This document shows, piece by piece, positions 28,898 to 38,800 of a stretch of 64,000 nucleotides of DNA. The DNA is taken from contig NZ_JONM01000009.1 in the NCBI RefSeq assembly GCF_000711875.1, positions 1 through 64,000 on the forward strand. Direction: 5' to 3'. The position numbers were made by a program, and so were the translations under genes. Every line of letters starts with the position of its first letter. The stretch's first letter is position 1. The notes below the pieces were generated by a model. The model was not told where the DNA came from and ran no database searches. It worked only from the letters and a program-made list of their open reading frames with translations. Origin of the DNA: Andreprevotia chitinilytica DSM 18519. GTDB taxonomy: Bacteria > Pseudomonadota > Gammaproteobacteria > Burkholderiales > Chitinibacteraceae.

Positions 28898-29019
28898 TAA
28901 TCCGTCCTTTGCTATGGATGCGCCCCACACCAGGCACGCTTATCGAACATGCAGCGCTCATTGGGCAATGAGCATCAATATAAATCACATCTCGACCGGC
29001 GTGAGACTTGTGCGCCATT

Positions 29020-29721
29020 TCACCGGCTCCGCTCATAAATGAACAGGGGCGTGGACGGATTGAAATCACCATCCTGCCCTTTGAGCAGCGGGCATTTTTC
29101 ATCCGCTTCCAGCCCCATCATTTCCATCGTGCCAAACGACAGATAGATTTGCCGGCAAGTACTCTTCAGCGCGGCGTTGTTGCGGGAAAACTGCGGGGCG
29201 GAGATCACGATGCGATCTTCACCGGTGTCGTTATCCTTGGCCGGAAAGAATTTCGCGTCGATGCTCATGAACACCATGTCTTGCTGATCGGCCCCCTTTT
29301 GCTTGTCTGGATAGAGGGCGACATAAATCCGGCCGCTATCCCGCTCGACGTGGAAGGTGATCTTGGCGGTCTTGGAGACCCACTCGCCGGCATATTGCTG
29401 CGCCGGGTTTTGCAGCCAGCGAATGCGATCAACGTATTCGTTCTTCAAGCAGCTGACGGTATCGCCGCAACGCGCCCGGTCTTTGATCCATTCCGCTTGA
29501 TCGCGACGGAATGCGGCAATGCGCTTGGTATCACCGGCCATGGCAGCCTGCGCGGACTTGAATGCCTGCGCGAGTTCTTCATCGAGTTTCGACAACTCCG
29601 GATTGGCGCAAATCGCCTTCTCATCCTCGGCCCGCGCCTTTTTGCAATCGAAGCTGGCCGCCCCTGCCCCCACCATTGCTAGCGACAGCACCGCCGTCGC
29701 AAATAAATATCTCGTACGCAT
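29020..29721 (-). CDS. Exported LprI-like (DUF1311) protein
   Basis: Exported protein of 233 residues. The ATG at 29721 starts a signal peptide of about 22 residues (ends GAGA-AS). Residues 24-110 show the LprI N-terminal domain pattern: SFDCKKARAEDEKAICANPELSKLDEELAQAF, the Asp-Arg run in FRRDQAEWIKDRARC and CLKNEYVDRI, with four cysteines expected to form disulfides. In mycobacteria LprI inhibits lysozyme, but many DUF1311 proteins have no known role. The C-terminal 120 residues are not recognised. No lipobox is seen. Confidence 0.75.
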   Translation of the reverse strand: MRTRYLFATAVLSLAMVGAGAASFDCKKARAEDEKAICANPELSKLDEELAQAFKSAQAAMAGDTKRIAAFRRDQAEWIKDRARCGDTVSCLKNEYVDRIRWLQNPAQQYAGEWVSKTAKITFHVERDSGRIYVALYPDKQKGADQQDMVFMSIDAKFFPAKDNDTGEDRIVISAPQFSRNNAALKSTCRQIYLSFGTMEMMGLEADEKCPLLKGQDGDFNPSTPLFIYERSR

Positions 29722-29832
29722 GATGGCCCCCGCTGGGCACGGTGATTCCACCAACATAGGTCATACCATGCCGTGACATTGCTGGTGGTCAGCAAGAGGG
29801 CGACAGACGCATTGACTGGCATGGATCGCCCC

Positions 29833-29849
29833 ATAACGCATTGCGTTAT
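29833..29849. promoter_or_regulatory. Palindromic operator of higBA
   Basis: ATAACGCA-T-TGCGTTAT is a perfect 17-base palindrome that overlaps the -35 element of the higBA promoter. Such sites are where HigA antitoxins bind to repress their own operon. A related half-site, CGTTATA, overlaps the -10. Confidence 0.65.
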
Positions 29850-29869
29850 ATGTCGCTTACCGTTATAGT
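29841..29869 (+). promoter_or_regulatory. sigma-70 promoter of higBA
   Basis: TTGCGT at 29841-29846 and TATAGT at 29864-29869 are 17 bases apart. Transcription should start near 29876, which is the first base of the higB start codon. Confidence 0.65.
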
Positions 29870-29875
29870 CAACGC

Positions 29876-30160
29876 ATGGCGATCCACAACATCATCGATC
29901 GGGAAACAGCCCTGATCTGGGCAGGCGAACAATCAAAACGGCTACCGGTCGTGATGCAGAACGTGGCGCGTCGCAAGCTGCGGATGCTGAATAACGCACA
30001 CGCTCTTGCTGATCTGCGCATTCCACCGGCCAATCGACTTGAAGTACTAAAAGGTAACCGTGCCGGCCAATACAGCATCCGCATCAATGACCAATGGCGT
30101 ATCTGTTTCCGTTGGGTGGATGGGCATGCATTCGACGTGGAAATCGTCGATTACCACTAA
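29876..30160 (+). CDS. higB: HigB-type toxin (RelE superfamily)
   Basis: Ribosome-dependent mRNA interferase of a type II toxin-antitoxin pair, 94 residues. Family signatures are RKLRMLNNAHALADLRIPPANRLEVLKGNRAGQYSIRIN and the end WRICFRW...DVEIVDYH. As in all HIG modules the toxin gene comes first. The start codon coincides with the predicted transcription start, so the message would be leaderless; the start agrees with the usual N-terminus of the family. The antitoxin gene follows after 9 bases. Confidence 0.93.
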   Translation: MAIHNIIDRETALIWAGEQSKRLPVVMQNVARRKLRMLNNAHALADLRIPPANRLEVLKGNRAGQYSIRINDQWRICFRWVDGHAFDVEIVDYH

Positions 30161-30169
30161 GGAAACACA

Positions 30170-30451
30170 ATGACCAAATTGCCAAACATTCACCCGGGTG
30201 AAGTGCTTAACGAAGAATTCCTCGGCCCCTTGCATATCAGTCAGAACGCCCTTGCCCGAGCCATGAAAGTAGCACCGCGCCGGATCAACGAAATTGTGCA
30301 CGGCAACCGCGCCATCACGGCGGATACCGCCCTGCGCCTCGCTCGCGTGCTGGGAACCACGCCTCAATTCTGGCTGGGCCTGCAGGCTGATTACGATCTC
30401 GAAGAAGCCAGCCAGATTGATATGACTGCATTAACCCCACTAACAGCCTGA
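30170..30451 (+). CDS. higA: HigA-type antitoxin
   Basis: Binds and neutralises HigB and represses the operon. The 93-residue protein is an XRE-family helix-turn-helix: HPGEVLNEEFLGPLHISQNALARAMKVAPRRINEIVHGNRAITADTALRLAR, followed by LGTTPQFWLGLQADYDLE, the typical HigA ending. AAGGAAA precedes the start. The palindrome at 29833-29849 is the likely binding site. Confidence 0.94.
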   Translation: MTKLPNIHPGEVLNEEFLGPLHISQNALARAMKVAPRRINEIVHGNRAITADTALRLARVLGTTPQFWLGLQADYDLEEASQIDMTALTPLTA

Positions 30452-30480
30452 CCACCACATCACGATCAGGAGATCACCCC

Positions 30481-30873
30481 ATGCAAGGAAGCTGCCTTTG
30501 CGGCGATATTGCGTACGAAGTCACGCAACTCGCCGGCCCGATCGTGCATTGCCATTGCCAGACCTGCCGCAAGGCGCATGCCGCGCCCTTTGCCAGCACT
30601 GCCCGCGTGGAACGGGACGCTTTTCGCTGGGTACGCGGCGAGCAATTGGTCAGCAACTACGAATCATCACCCGGCAAGCGCCGCTACTTCTGCCCTCGTT
30701 GCGGCACACAACTTGTCGCCGCGCGTGAAACGCAAGCGCACCTGATCCTGCGCATGGGCTCGCTGGATGATGATCCGGGCGTGCGGCCCGAATATCACAT
30801 CTGGCGCGAACATGATGTGCCGTGGCTGGATAGCGAGGCGGAGATGCAGTCCTATCCGCAATTCCCGTCCTGA
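30481..30873 (+). CDS. GFA-family zinc protein (CENP-V/GFA domain)
   Basis: A 130-residue protein of the family named after the glutathione-dependent formaldehyde-activating enzyme Gfa. The zinc cysteines are visible: GSCLCGDIAYEV, HCHCQTCRKAHAAPF and YFCPRCGTQL. The fold is a beta-barrel with one structural and one catalytic zinc. Actual formaldehyde-glutathione activity is not shown for most members. AGGAG lies 9 bases upstream. It starts 29 bases after higA and may be cotranscribed with the toxin-antitoxin pair; a terminator follows at 30952. Confidence 0.88.
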   Translation: MQGSCLCGDIAYEVTQLAGPIVHCHCQTCRKAHAAPFASTARVERDAFRWVRGEQLVSNYESSPGKRRYFCPRCGTQLVAARETQAHLILRMGSLDDDPGVRPEYHIWREHDVPWLDSEAEMQSYPQFPS

Positions 30874-31326
30874 TCGTTGGCAGCGCGAGAATCCGGGCTT
30901 GCAGCAACTCAAGCGTCTGTGCGTAGTACCTACAAACTCGCCACCACCTTCAAGACCACGGCAATGTCCGTGGTCTTTTTATTCGGCATTTCAATGCAAA
31001 AGCCGCAGCGGAACCACGCCCCAAAGCGCTCTCACGCCCATCGGAATGACATCCCGCATCGCCGTTAACAAGACCGGAATCCCGGACACATCCCCCTGCC
31101 AGACCCGATGTTTTAATCAAGCCCAAGCAAGGGGTGGCATTGGATTGAGGGATGCTCGCACATCGCCAATCGCATGCATGCCGCCGATTGCCCCGCTGAT
31201 GGCTTTCGCCTTTCAGTACACCGCAAGCACGTCGCCTACGCCAACGGCAATCCCGACAGCAATCCTGATAACGGCGGGGGACGGAAGAGGATGTCACATC
31301 AAACTAGAAGAGATGGAGTGGAAACC
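30874..31326. other. Intergenic region before the lyase gene
   Basis: About 450 bases. The only feature I can support is the terminator at 30952-30980. The short open frames do not look coding. The promoter of the downstream lyase must lie here but was not identified. Confidence 0.5.
30952..30980 (+). terminator. Terminator after the GFA gene
   Basis: A perfect 10-bp stem (30952-30961 with 30968-30977) with loop CAATGT, ending in TTTTT. Confidence 0.85.
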
Positions 31327-32850
31327 ATGATGCGTTTGAACAAGCTGGCACAGCGGCTATCGCTCTGTGCGTTTATTTCCTGCACGGCCCTCACCACCTT
31401 GGCGCTATCGCCGACAGCATCGGCGGCAGCCTGCGCGCCGGCATGGCAAGAGGGCTCGACGTATTCCGTCGGGCAAGTCGTTTCGTATCTGGGCAACAAC
31501 TACAAAGCACTGCAGGCGCACACGGCCTATGTGGGTGCTGGCTGGAATCCGGCCGCAGCGACGACGTTATGGACCCTGACCGGTAGCTGCTCCGGTAGCA
31601 CTACGCCCAAGCCAACCGCTACGCCCGCGCCACCCCCTACACCTCAGCCCACTGCGTCCCCCAAACCAACTGCAACACCTGTCCCGACGCCCACCGCCAC
31701 ACCCGTGCCAGGTGGATTCAAGCATCCCGGCGTGCTGGTCGATCTGACACAGCTGCAATTCATCAAGCAGCAGGTGCTGGCCAAGGTCGAGCCGTATGCA
31801 ACGGCCTATGCCAAAGCACGGGACAGCAGCCTGGGTTCGCTGACCTATACAGTGCTTGGGCCACCATCCGATCACGTCGTGGATTGTGGGGCGTCATCCA
31901 ACCCCGATCACGGCTGTTCTGAAGAAAAGCAGGACGCATCCGCTGCTTATACGCAGGCGCTGCTCTGGTATATCTCGGGCAATGAGCAATATGCGAAGAA
32001 CGCGATTGCGATCATGAATCGCTGGGCGCGTGACTTGACCAAGGGCCATACCAATTCGAACGCACCACTGCAATCCGCATGGGCGGCAGAGAACTGGCCG
32101 GCGGCGGCGGAAATCATCCGCTACACCTATTCCGGCTGGAGCAGCGCGGATATCCAGACCTTCCAGCGCATGCTGAATGACCAATACCTGCCGTATATCT
32201 CCGGCAACAATCTCTACACCGGCAAGAATGGCAATTGGTCGTTGAGCATGGCCGATGCCATGCTCGGCATTGCGGTCTTCAATAACGACCGCACCACCTA
32301 TAACGCGGCGATTGCAGCGTGGAAGCAATGGGTGCCGGGTTATATCTACAACGCCAGTCTGGATGGCGGTAAACCGGTGACCTTCTCCGGCGGGCCGGGC
32401 AGCTGGAATGGCCAGACCGTGTTCAATGCCAGCACCAGCGGCGTATCACAGGAAACCTGCCGCGATACCCAGCACGTGGCACTCGGCATGGCCGCACTCT
32501 TCAATGGCGCGGAAACGGCCTACCTCCAAGGGGATGATCTCTATACGCCGAACAAGGTACGGCTGACGACGACGCTGGAATACCACGCGCGGATGCTGCA
32601 AGGCGTGACCAATACCTCGCAGGATGCCAAGTTCCCGGTGCCGGCCGGCTTCCCCGGTTTATGCAATGGTCAGTACACGCCCGTGTTGAAGGCCACCATG
32701 GAGCGCGGCTACAACGCCTATCACACCCGCATGGGCGTGGATTTGCCGCAAACCTGGAAGCATCTGGTCAACGATGTACGCCCGAAGGCCGATCCCAATG
32801 ACGAGCACGATGTCATCTGGGAAACGCTGACCCACGGCACGACCAACTGA
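31327..32850 (+). CDS. Secreted alginate-lyase-fold polysaccharide lyase with chitin-binding module
   Basis: Secreted 507-residue enzyme. GGAG lies 8 bases before the ATG at 31327 (a second Met follows directly). Signal peptide to about residue 34 (TASAA), one CBM5/12 chitin-binding module 36-88 (APAWQEGSTYSVGQVVSYLGNNYKAL..), a Pro-Thr linker 91-130, then an alpha-helical catalytic region from about 133. The latter resembles the alginate_lyase (PF05426) toroid: AYTQALLWYISGNEQYAKNAIAIMNRWA, NAPLQSAWAAENWPAAAEIIRYT, NGNWSLSMADAMLGIAVFN and CRDTQHVALGMAAL. The substrate is a uronic-acid polymer by family, yet the attached module binds chitin. It may cut a uronan or glucuronan associated with chitin-rich walls. 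Exact lyase family uncertain. Confidence 0.8.
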   Translation: MMRLNKLAQRLSLCAFISCTALTTLALSPTASAAACAPAWQEGSTYSVGQVVSYLGNNYKALQAHTAYVGAGWNPAAATTLWTLTGSCSGSTTPKPTATPAPPPTPQPTASPKPTATPVPTPTATPVPGGFKHPGVLVDLTQLQFIKQQVLAKVEPYATAYAKARDSSLGSLTYTVLGPPSDHVVDCGASSNPDHGCSEEKQDASAAYTQALLWYISGNEQYAKNAIAIMNRWARDLTKGHTNSNAPLQSAWAAENWPAAAEIIRYTYSGWSSADIQTFQRMLNDQYLPYISGNNLYTGKNGNWSLSMADAMLGIAVFNNDRTTYNAAIAAWKQWVPGYIYNASLDGGKPVTFSGGPGSWNGQTVFNASTSGVSQETCRDTQHVALGMAALFNGAETAYLQGDDLYTPNKVRLTTTLEYHARMLQGVTNTSQDAKFPVPAGFPGLCNGQYTPVLKATMERGYNAYHTRMGVDLPQTWKHLVNDVRPKADPNDEHDVIWETLTHGTTN

Positions 32851-32882
32851 AACCAGCGTGCCGGTTCCATCTGCACGACGTG

Positions 32883-32910
32883 ATCAAAAGGGCCGCACGG
32901 CCCTTTTGAT
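32883..32910 (+). terminator. Terminator of the lyase gene
   Basis: A perfect 12-bp stem (ATCAAAAGGGCC with GGCCCTTTTGAT), loop GCAC, with the T-run inside the 3' arm. Confidence 0.85.
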
Positions 32911-33009
32911 TTGCGTCTTATACTGCCTCGATTCGTTACCATTCATTGGCGCTTGGCGACGCCTGTCTGGCGTAATTGCTGCTGGCATTGGGCGGATGGA
33001 TATTCCGGC

Positions 33010-33930
33010 ATGATGATCAACGACCCCTTTCTTTTTCCCTGGCTACCGGACCGATTGAACCGGGTCATGGATTACATCGATAGCCATCTTTTCGGCAAGA
33101 TCGATCTCGATTTGCTATCCCACCTTGCCTGCTATTCCCCGCATTACTTTGAGAATGTCTTTGGTCAGCATGTCGGCTCGACCCCCATCGATTATGTGCG
33201 GCGTCGCCGGATTCAATATGCCGCCAGCCGGCTGCGGCATGAGCGCAGTTCCATTGGCGAATTGGGCATGCAAGCCGGATTTGCGCACTATCACGCGTTC
33301 GCCAAGGCATTCCACCGCAATTACGGCATGGCGGCCGGGGAATGGCGGCATGAAGCGGGCTGGCGCGATCACATGACGGGCACGATCTCCCGTAACGGGC
33401 CCCGCATGCCATCGGCGCTGGATTTCAAATTGAATGGCATTGCCACCAAGGAGCCTGAGGATATCCAGCAGCGCGTGGCGCAAACCACCCAAGTGGTGTT
33501 TCTGCCGGCAACGCCCGTCTTGAGCAAACGGGTGGTCGGCGCGTGGAAGGATTCGGCGATGACCATCGCCATGGCGCAATTCATGACCGAGCTGAAGCTG
33601 CAACACGCCTTCGGCATGAATGCCAATTACATCGGCCTGTTTTATGGCGATCCCGGCATGATCAGCAGCGCGGATTTCATCTTTGAAGCCTGTGCCACCT
33701 TGCCGTCGGATTTCCCGTTGATCAAACAGCAGAAAACGATTCCCGGCGGCTATTACGCGCAGTTTGTTTATCAGGCCGGCCATCCGCTGTTTCGCCGACT
33801 CTATGAAGACTGGCTGGAACTGCAAGACAGCTGGCAACTCGATAGCGCCCGCCCGCATCTGCGCTGTTTTCCACAACTGAACCGGCCGGGCTGGATTGCC
33901 TTGCCGGTTCAGCATCGTGGCGGTGCTTGA
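33010..33930 (+). CDS. AraC-family regulator with GyrI-like ligand domain
   Basis: Predicted transcription regulator of 306 residues. The DNA-binding part is N-terminal (about 15-115): two helix-turn-helix units, DLDLLSHLACYSPHYFENVFGQHVG and SIGELGMQAGFAHYHAFAKAFHRNYGM, as in the Rob/MarA group. The C-terminal half (from about 160) has the GyrI-like effector-binding fold with FLPATPVLSKRVVGAW and PGGYYAQFVYQAG segments. This order matches Rob-like regulators of multidrug or stress genes. The start (Met at 33010 or 33013) has a weak ribosome site. It follows the lyase terminator and does not share its transcript. Confidence 0.85.
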   Translation: MMINDPFLFPWLPDRLNRVMDYIDSHLFGKIDLDLLSHLACYSPHYFENVFGQHVGSTPIDYVRRRRIQYAASRLRHERSSIGELGMQAGFAHYHAFAKAFHRNYGMAAGEWRHEAGWRDHMTGTISRNGPRMPSALDFKLNGIATKEPEDIQQRVAQTTQVVFLPATPVLSKRVVGAWKDSAMTIAMAQFMTELKLQHAFGMNANYIGLFYGDPGMISSADFIFEACATLPSDFPLIKQQKTIPGGYYAQFVYQAGHPLFRRLYEDWLELQDSWQLDSARPHLRCFPQLNRPGWIALPVQHRGGA

Positions 33931-33943
33931 ACCGAGCCGTTCT

Positions 33944-35701
33944 TTAATAGCCGGCAGTCGCACCATCCGGATTCCGCGGATCAGAGAACCCATAAAACCC
34001 GTCATCGCGAATCTGGATCGTCTGCGTGCGGCCCATGGTCGGCTGTAGCGATAACTTGTGGCCCTTTTGCTCCAGCAGTTTGCGGGTATCCGCGCTGATG
34101 CCCTTCTCGATGCGCAACTGATCCGGCGTCCATTGGTGGTGCACGCGCGGCGTGATAGCGGCTTCGGCCGGGTTCATGCCGAAATCGATGCTGTTGATGA
34201 TGGTCTGCAACGTGGTCGTGATGATGCGGCTGCCACCAGGGCTGCCGGTGACCAGCCACGGCTTGCCGTCCTTGAGCACGATGGTCGGCGACATCGAACT
34301 GAGTGGCCGCTTGAACGGCGCGATGGAATTGGCATCGTTGCCGACCAGTCCAAACGCGTTCGGCACGCCCGGTTTGGCGGAGAAATCATCCATTTCGTTG
34401 TTCAGCAGAATGCCAGTGCCGGCGGCGACAATGCCGGAGCCAAAATTCAGGTTCAGCGTGTAGGTGGTGGCGACGACATTGCCGTGCTTGTCGGCAATCG
34501 AGAAGTGGGTGGTCTGGTCGCTTTCATACGGCGCGAGCTGACCCGGTTTGATCTCGACGGCAGGCCGTGCCCGATCCGGATCGATGCCCTTGGCGAGCGC
34601 GTCGGCATACGTCTTGGAAGTCAGCGCCGCAACCGGCACTTTGACGAATTCCGGGTCACCCAGATATTGCGAGCGATCGGCATACGCCAGCTTCATCGAT
34701 TCAGCCAGCACGTGGATTTCCTGCGCGCTGTCGGCACCGTAATCCTTGAGCGGGTAGCGTTCGAGCAGATTGAGCATCTGCACGATATGCACGCCGCCCG
34801 AGCTAGGAGGTGGCATCGAGACGACCTGATAACCACGGTAGTTGCCGAGCACCGGCTTGCGCTCGATCACCTGATATTTCTTGAGATCGTCCAGCGTGAT
34901 GTAACCGCCGTGGCGCTCCATTTCGGCGACGATCTTCTTGCCGATCTCACCTTCGTAGAACACCTTCTCGCCCTGTTCGGCGATCAGTGTCAGCGACTTG
35001 GCCAAATCCTTTTGCACCAACAACTCGCCCGCCTGCAAAGGCCGGCCGTTGCGGAAGAAGACGGCGCGGGTGGCTTCCCACTTGCCGAGGTTATCGGTTT
35101 CTTCCTTCAGCAAAACCGCCAACTCGCGGCTGACCGGATAACCATCGCGGGCCAGCTTGATCGCCGGGGCCATCAACGTGGCCAGCGGCATGCTGCCGTA
35201 TTTCTTCAGCGCGTGGGTCAGGCCAGCGACGGTGCCGGGAATACCAACCGCCGTATGGGTATACAGCGATTTGCCGGGTACGACATTGCCCTTGTCATCC
35301 AGATACATATCGCGGAACGCCTTGGCGGGCGCCATTTCGCGGAAATCGAGCGCGATATTGGCACCCGTCTTGGCATCGTGAATCACCATGAATCCGCCAC
35401 CGGCCACGTTGCCAGCATTGGGCAGCACCACCGCCAGCGCAAAGCCGACCGCAACGGCCGCATCGACTGCATTCCCGCCACGCTTGAGGACATCCACACC
35501 GACCTGCGTCGCGAGATTTTGCTCGGTCGCGACCATGCCGTTGGCGGCATAGACGGGGCGGACGATGTCATAACTGAGGTCGTATTTGATGACCGGCGCG
35601 GCCTGCGCTGCGGTATCGCTCCATGCCAGCAGCGGGGACAGCGCCAAGCCGAGACTCAGGGTGATGGCGGACAAGCGGAAACGGATGGAGTGGCGATGCA
35701 T
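33944..35701 (-). CDS. ggt: Gamma-glutamyltransferase
   Basis: Periplasmic enzyme that removes or transfers the gamma-glutamyl group of glutathione. The 585-residue precursor starts at 35701 with AGAGGT upstream and has a signal peptide of about 28 residues. It is processed autocatalytically; the new N-terminal nucleophile is Thr397 in DQTTHFSIADKHGNVV. Substrate residues are seen in FGSGIVAAGTGILLNNEMDDF, RPLSSMSPTIVL and TGSPGGSRIITT. It converges with the AraC gene, 13 bases apart, and no shared terminator is evident. Confidence 0.95.
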   Translation of the reverse strand: MHRHSIRFRLSAITLSLGLALSPLLAWSDTAAQAAPVIKYDLSYDIVRPVYAANGMVATEQNLATQVGVDVLKRGGNAVDAAVAVGFALAVVLPNAGNVAGGGFMVIHDAKTGANIALDFREMAPAKAFRDMYLDDKGNVVPGKSLYTHTAVGIPGTVAGLTHALKKYGSMPLATLMAPAIKLARDGYPVSRELAVLLKEETDNLGKWEATRAVFFRNGRPLQAGELLVQKDLAKSLTLIAEQGEKVFYEGEIGKKIVAEMERHGGYITLDDLKKYQVIERKPVLGNYRGYQVVSMPPPSSGGVHIVQMLNLLERYPLKDYGADSAQEIHVLAESMKLAYADRSQYLGDPEFVKVPVAALTSKTYADALAKGIDPDRARPAVEIKPGQLAPYESDQTTHFSIADKHGNVVATTYTLNLNFGSGIVAAGTGILLNNEMDDFSAKPGVPNAFGLVGNDANSIAPFKRPLSSMSPTIVLKDGKPWLVTGSPGGSRIITTTLQTIINSIDFGMNPAEAAITPRVHHQWTPDQLRIEKGISADTRKLLEQKGHKLSLQPTMGRTQTIQIRDDGFYGFSDPRNPDGATAGY

Positions 35702-35838
35702 GGGCGACCTCTGGATAGCTTGCAGGGAAATCAAGGCTAGTCGGGAGTCGCACAGGTAAACATCGGGAAAGTCAGCAATAGGACTGTCATTTTGCCGAGA
35801 CCTCACCCCCGCACTCGCTTACTGGAACGAGGGAAGGA

Positions 35839-35876
35839 CCAACAAAAAACCGACGTTTCCGTCGGCTTTTTGTTGG
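35839..35876 (-). terminator. Terminator of purL
   Basis: A 17-base stem (35839-35855 with 35860-35876), loop TTTC. The single imperfect position is a G-T wobble on the minus strand but a mismatch on the plus strand, so it should work best for purL. Confidence 0.88.
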
Positions 35877-35898
35877 TGCGCGGCGATCAACCCAATGA

Positions 35899-38800
35899 TC
35901 AACCAATCCACTTGCGTGCATTGCGGAACATGCGCAGCCACGGGCCATCCTCGCCCCACTGTTCCGGGTGCCAGGAGTTTTGCAGCGTACGGAATACGCG
36001 CTCCGGGTGCGGCATCATCAGCGAGAAGCGGCCGTCGGCGGTCGTGACGCCGGCAATGCCATTCGGGCTGCCATTCGGGTTGGCCGGGTATTGCTCGGTG
36101 ACCTTGCCGGCGTTGTCGACGTAACGCATGGCGACGATGGTGTTCTTGATGTCGCCCTGCTGGCTGTAGTTGGCAAAGCCTTCGCCGTGGCTCACCACCA
36201 CCGGCATCTGGCTGCCGGCCATTCCAGCGAAGAACAGCGACGGTGATTGCGGCAGTTCGGCCATCACGAAGCGGGCTTCGAATTGCTCCGACTGATTGCG
36301 GGTGAACTTCGGCCACGCTTGCGCGCCCGGAATGATGCTGGCGAGGTTCGCCATCATCTGGCAGCCGTTGCATACGCCCAGGCCGAAGGTATCCGCGCGG
36401 TTGAAGAAAGCTTCGAACTCTTCGCGGGCACGAGCGTTGAAGAGGATGCTCTTCGCCCAGCCTTCGCCTGCGCCAAGCACGTCGCCGTAGCTGAAGCCAC
36501 CGCAAGCCGCGAGGCCACGGAAATCCTGCAGCGAGACACGGCCGCTGATGACGTCGCTCATGTGCACGTCGACTGCGGTGAAGCCGGCGCGGGTGAAGGC
36601 AGCCGCCATTTCCACGTGGCCGTTCACGCCCTGTTCGCGCAGAACGGCGATTTTTGGCTTGGTGCCTGCCGAAATGAATGGCGCGGCAATGTTGTCGCTC
36701 GGGTCGAAGGTCAGTTTGGCAAACAAGCCTTTGTCGGCCTTGTCGTCGACGCGAGCGAACTCGGCATCGGCGCAGGCCGGGTTGTCACGCAGGCGCTGGA
36801 TTTGCCAGCTGGTTTCGGACCACGCCTTTTGCAGCGAAACACGCGACTCATCCAGCAGCAGGCGGTTGCGTTTCTTGACCTTGAGCGTGTCGTCCTTGTT
36901 GATGCTGCCGATCACGTGCAGTTCGCTACGGATGCCGGCATTGGCAAAAGCGGCGATCACAGCGGCGGTGTCGCGGCGCTTCACTTGCAGTACGGCGCCC
37001 AGCTCTTCGTTGAACAGCACGCCCATGGCACGGCCGTTTTCGGCACGGGCGATGTCTTCTTCGCTCACTTCGCCATCTTCACGGGCACGGCGGCGGCGCT
37101 CGATGCAGGCTTCGTCGATTTCCAGCGTTACGCCGACATGGCTGGCGAACATCATTTCCGCCACGGTGGTGATCAGGCCACCATCGCCACGGTCGTGGTA
37201 GGCCAGCAGCTTGCCTTCCGCATTGAGCTTTTGCACGGTCTCGAAGAAGGCTTTGAGGTTGCCGACGTTGACGACATCCGGCGCCCATTGGCCGACTTGC
37301 TTGTACACCTGCGCCAGCGCCGAACCGCCGAGGCGGCACTTGCCGTCGCCCAGGTCGATCAGGATCAGGTCGGTATCGGTTTCGTGCTTGAGCTGCGGTG
37401 TGAGGGTCTTGCGTACGTCGGTGACCGGGGCAAAAGCGGAGATCACCAGCGACAGCGGCGCGGTGACTTGCTTCTTGCTGCCTGCCTCATCCCACACCGT
37501 TTTCATCGACATCGAATCCTTGCCGACCGGGATCGAAACGCCCAGTTCGCGGCACAGGTCAAGGCCGACGGCCTTTACGGTGTCGTACAGATTGGCATCT
37601 TCGCCAGGGTGGCCCGCCGGAGCCATCCAGTTGGCGGACAGCTTCACATCACCCAGCTTGGCAATCGGCGCAGCCGCGAGATTGGTCAGCGCCTCGCCCA
37701 CTGCCATGCGGCCGGATGCCGGGCCGGAGATCAGCGCCAGCGGCGTGCGTTCGCCCATCGCCATCGCTTCGCCCAGCACGGTGTCGTAACCCATCGCGGT
37801 GACGGCGACGTCTGCAACCGGCACCTGCCACGGGCCGACGAATTGATCGCGCGCGGTGTAGCCGCCGACGGTGCGGTCACCGATGGTGATCAGGAAGTTC
37901 TTGCTGGCCACGGAGGGCAGACGCAGCACGCGGAACAGCGATTCCTTGATTTCCAGTGCGGAGGAATCGAACACCTTGAGTTCAGGCTTGATGCGCGTGA
38001 CGTCACGCGTCATCTTCGGCGGCTTGCCGAGCAGCACTTCCATCGGCATATCGACCGGGTTGTTGCCGAAATGCGGGTCTTCGACCACGAGTTGCTTGCG
38101 GTCGGTCACGCGGCCGATGACGGCGAACGGGCAGCGCTCGCGCTCGCAGATGGCTTCGAAGGCATTCAGGTCAGCCGGCGAGATCGCCAGCACGTAGCGC
38201 TCTTGCGATTCGTTCGACCAGATTTCCTTAGGGCTCATGCCCTTCTCTTCGATGTTGACCTTGCGCAGGTTGAACACCGCGCCTTGACCAGCATCGTTGA
38301 CGAGTTCCGGGAAGGCGTTGGAGATACCGCCCGCGCCAACGTCGTGGATCGACTGGATCGGGTTCTTGGCGCCTTGTTGCCAGCAACGGTCGATCACTTC
38401 TTGGGCACGGCGCTGGATTTCCGGATTGCCGCGCTGCACCGAATCGAAGTCGAGATCGGCGGCATTCGCGCCGGTTGCCATCGAGCTGGCCGCACCGCCG
38501 CCCATGCCGATCAGCATGCCGGGGCCGCCGAGCTGGATCAGCAGGCTGCCGTCCGGCAAGGCATTCTTGCCGACGTGGATGGCGGCGATGTTGCCCAAGC
38601 CACCGGCAATCATGATCGGCTTGTGATAGCCGCGACGCTCGCCGTTGAAATCTTCTTCGAAGGTACGGAAGTAGCCGGTCAGGTTCGGGCGGCCGAATTC
38701 ATTGTTGAACGCCGCGCCACCGATCGGGCCTTCGATCATGATGTCGAGCGCGCTGGCGATGCGGTCTGGTTTGCCGTAGGCAGGATCTTCCCACGGCTGG

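Noticed and set aside
29876-30873. A larger defence island around higBA
   Set aside because: Only the toxin-antitoxin pair and a GFA-type gene are present; no restriction, CBASS, Gabija or similar genes flank it.
34058-35740. 560-codon open frame opposite ggt
   Set aside because: Antisense shadow of a clear enzyme gene; no motifs.
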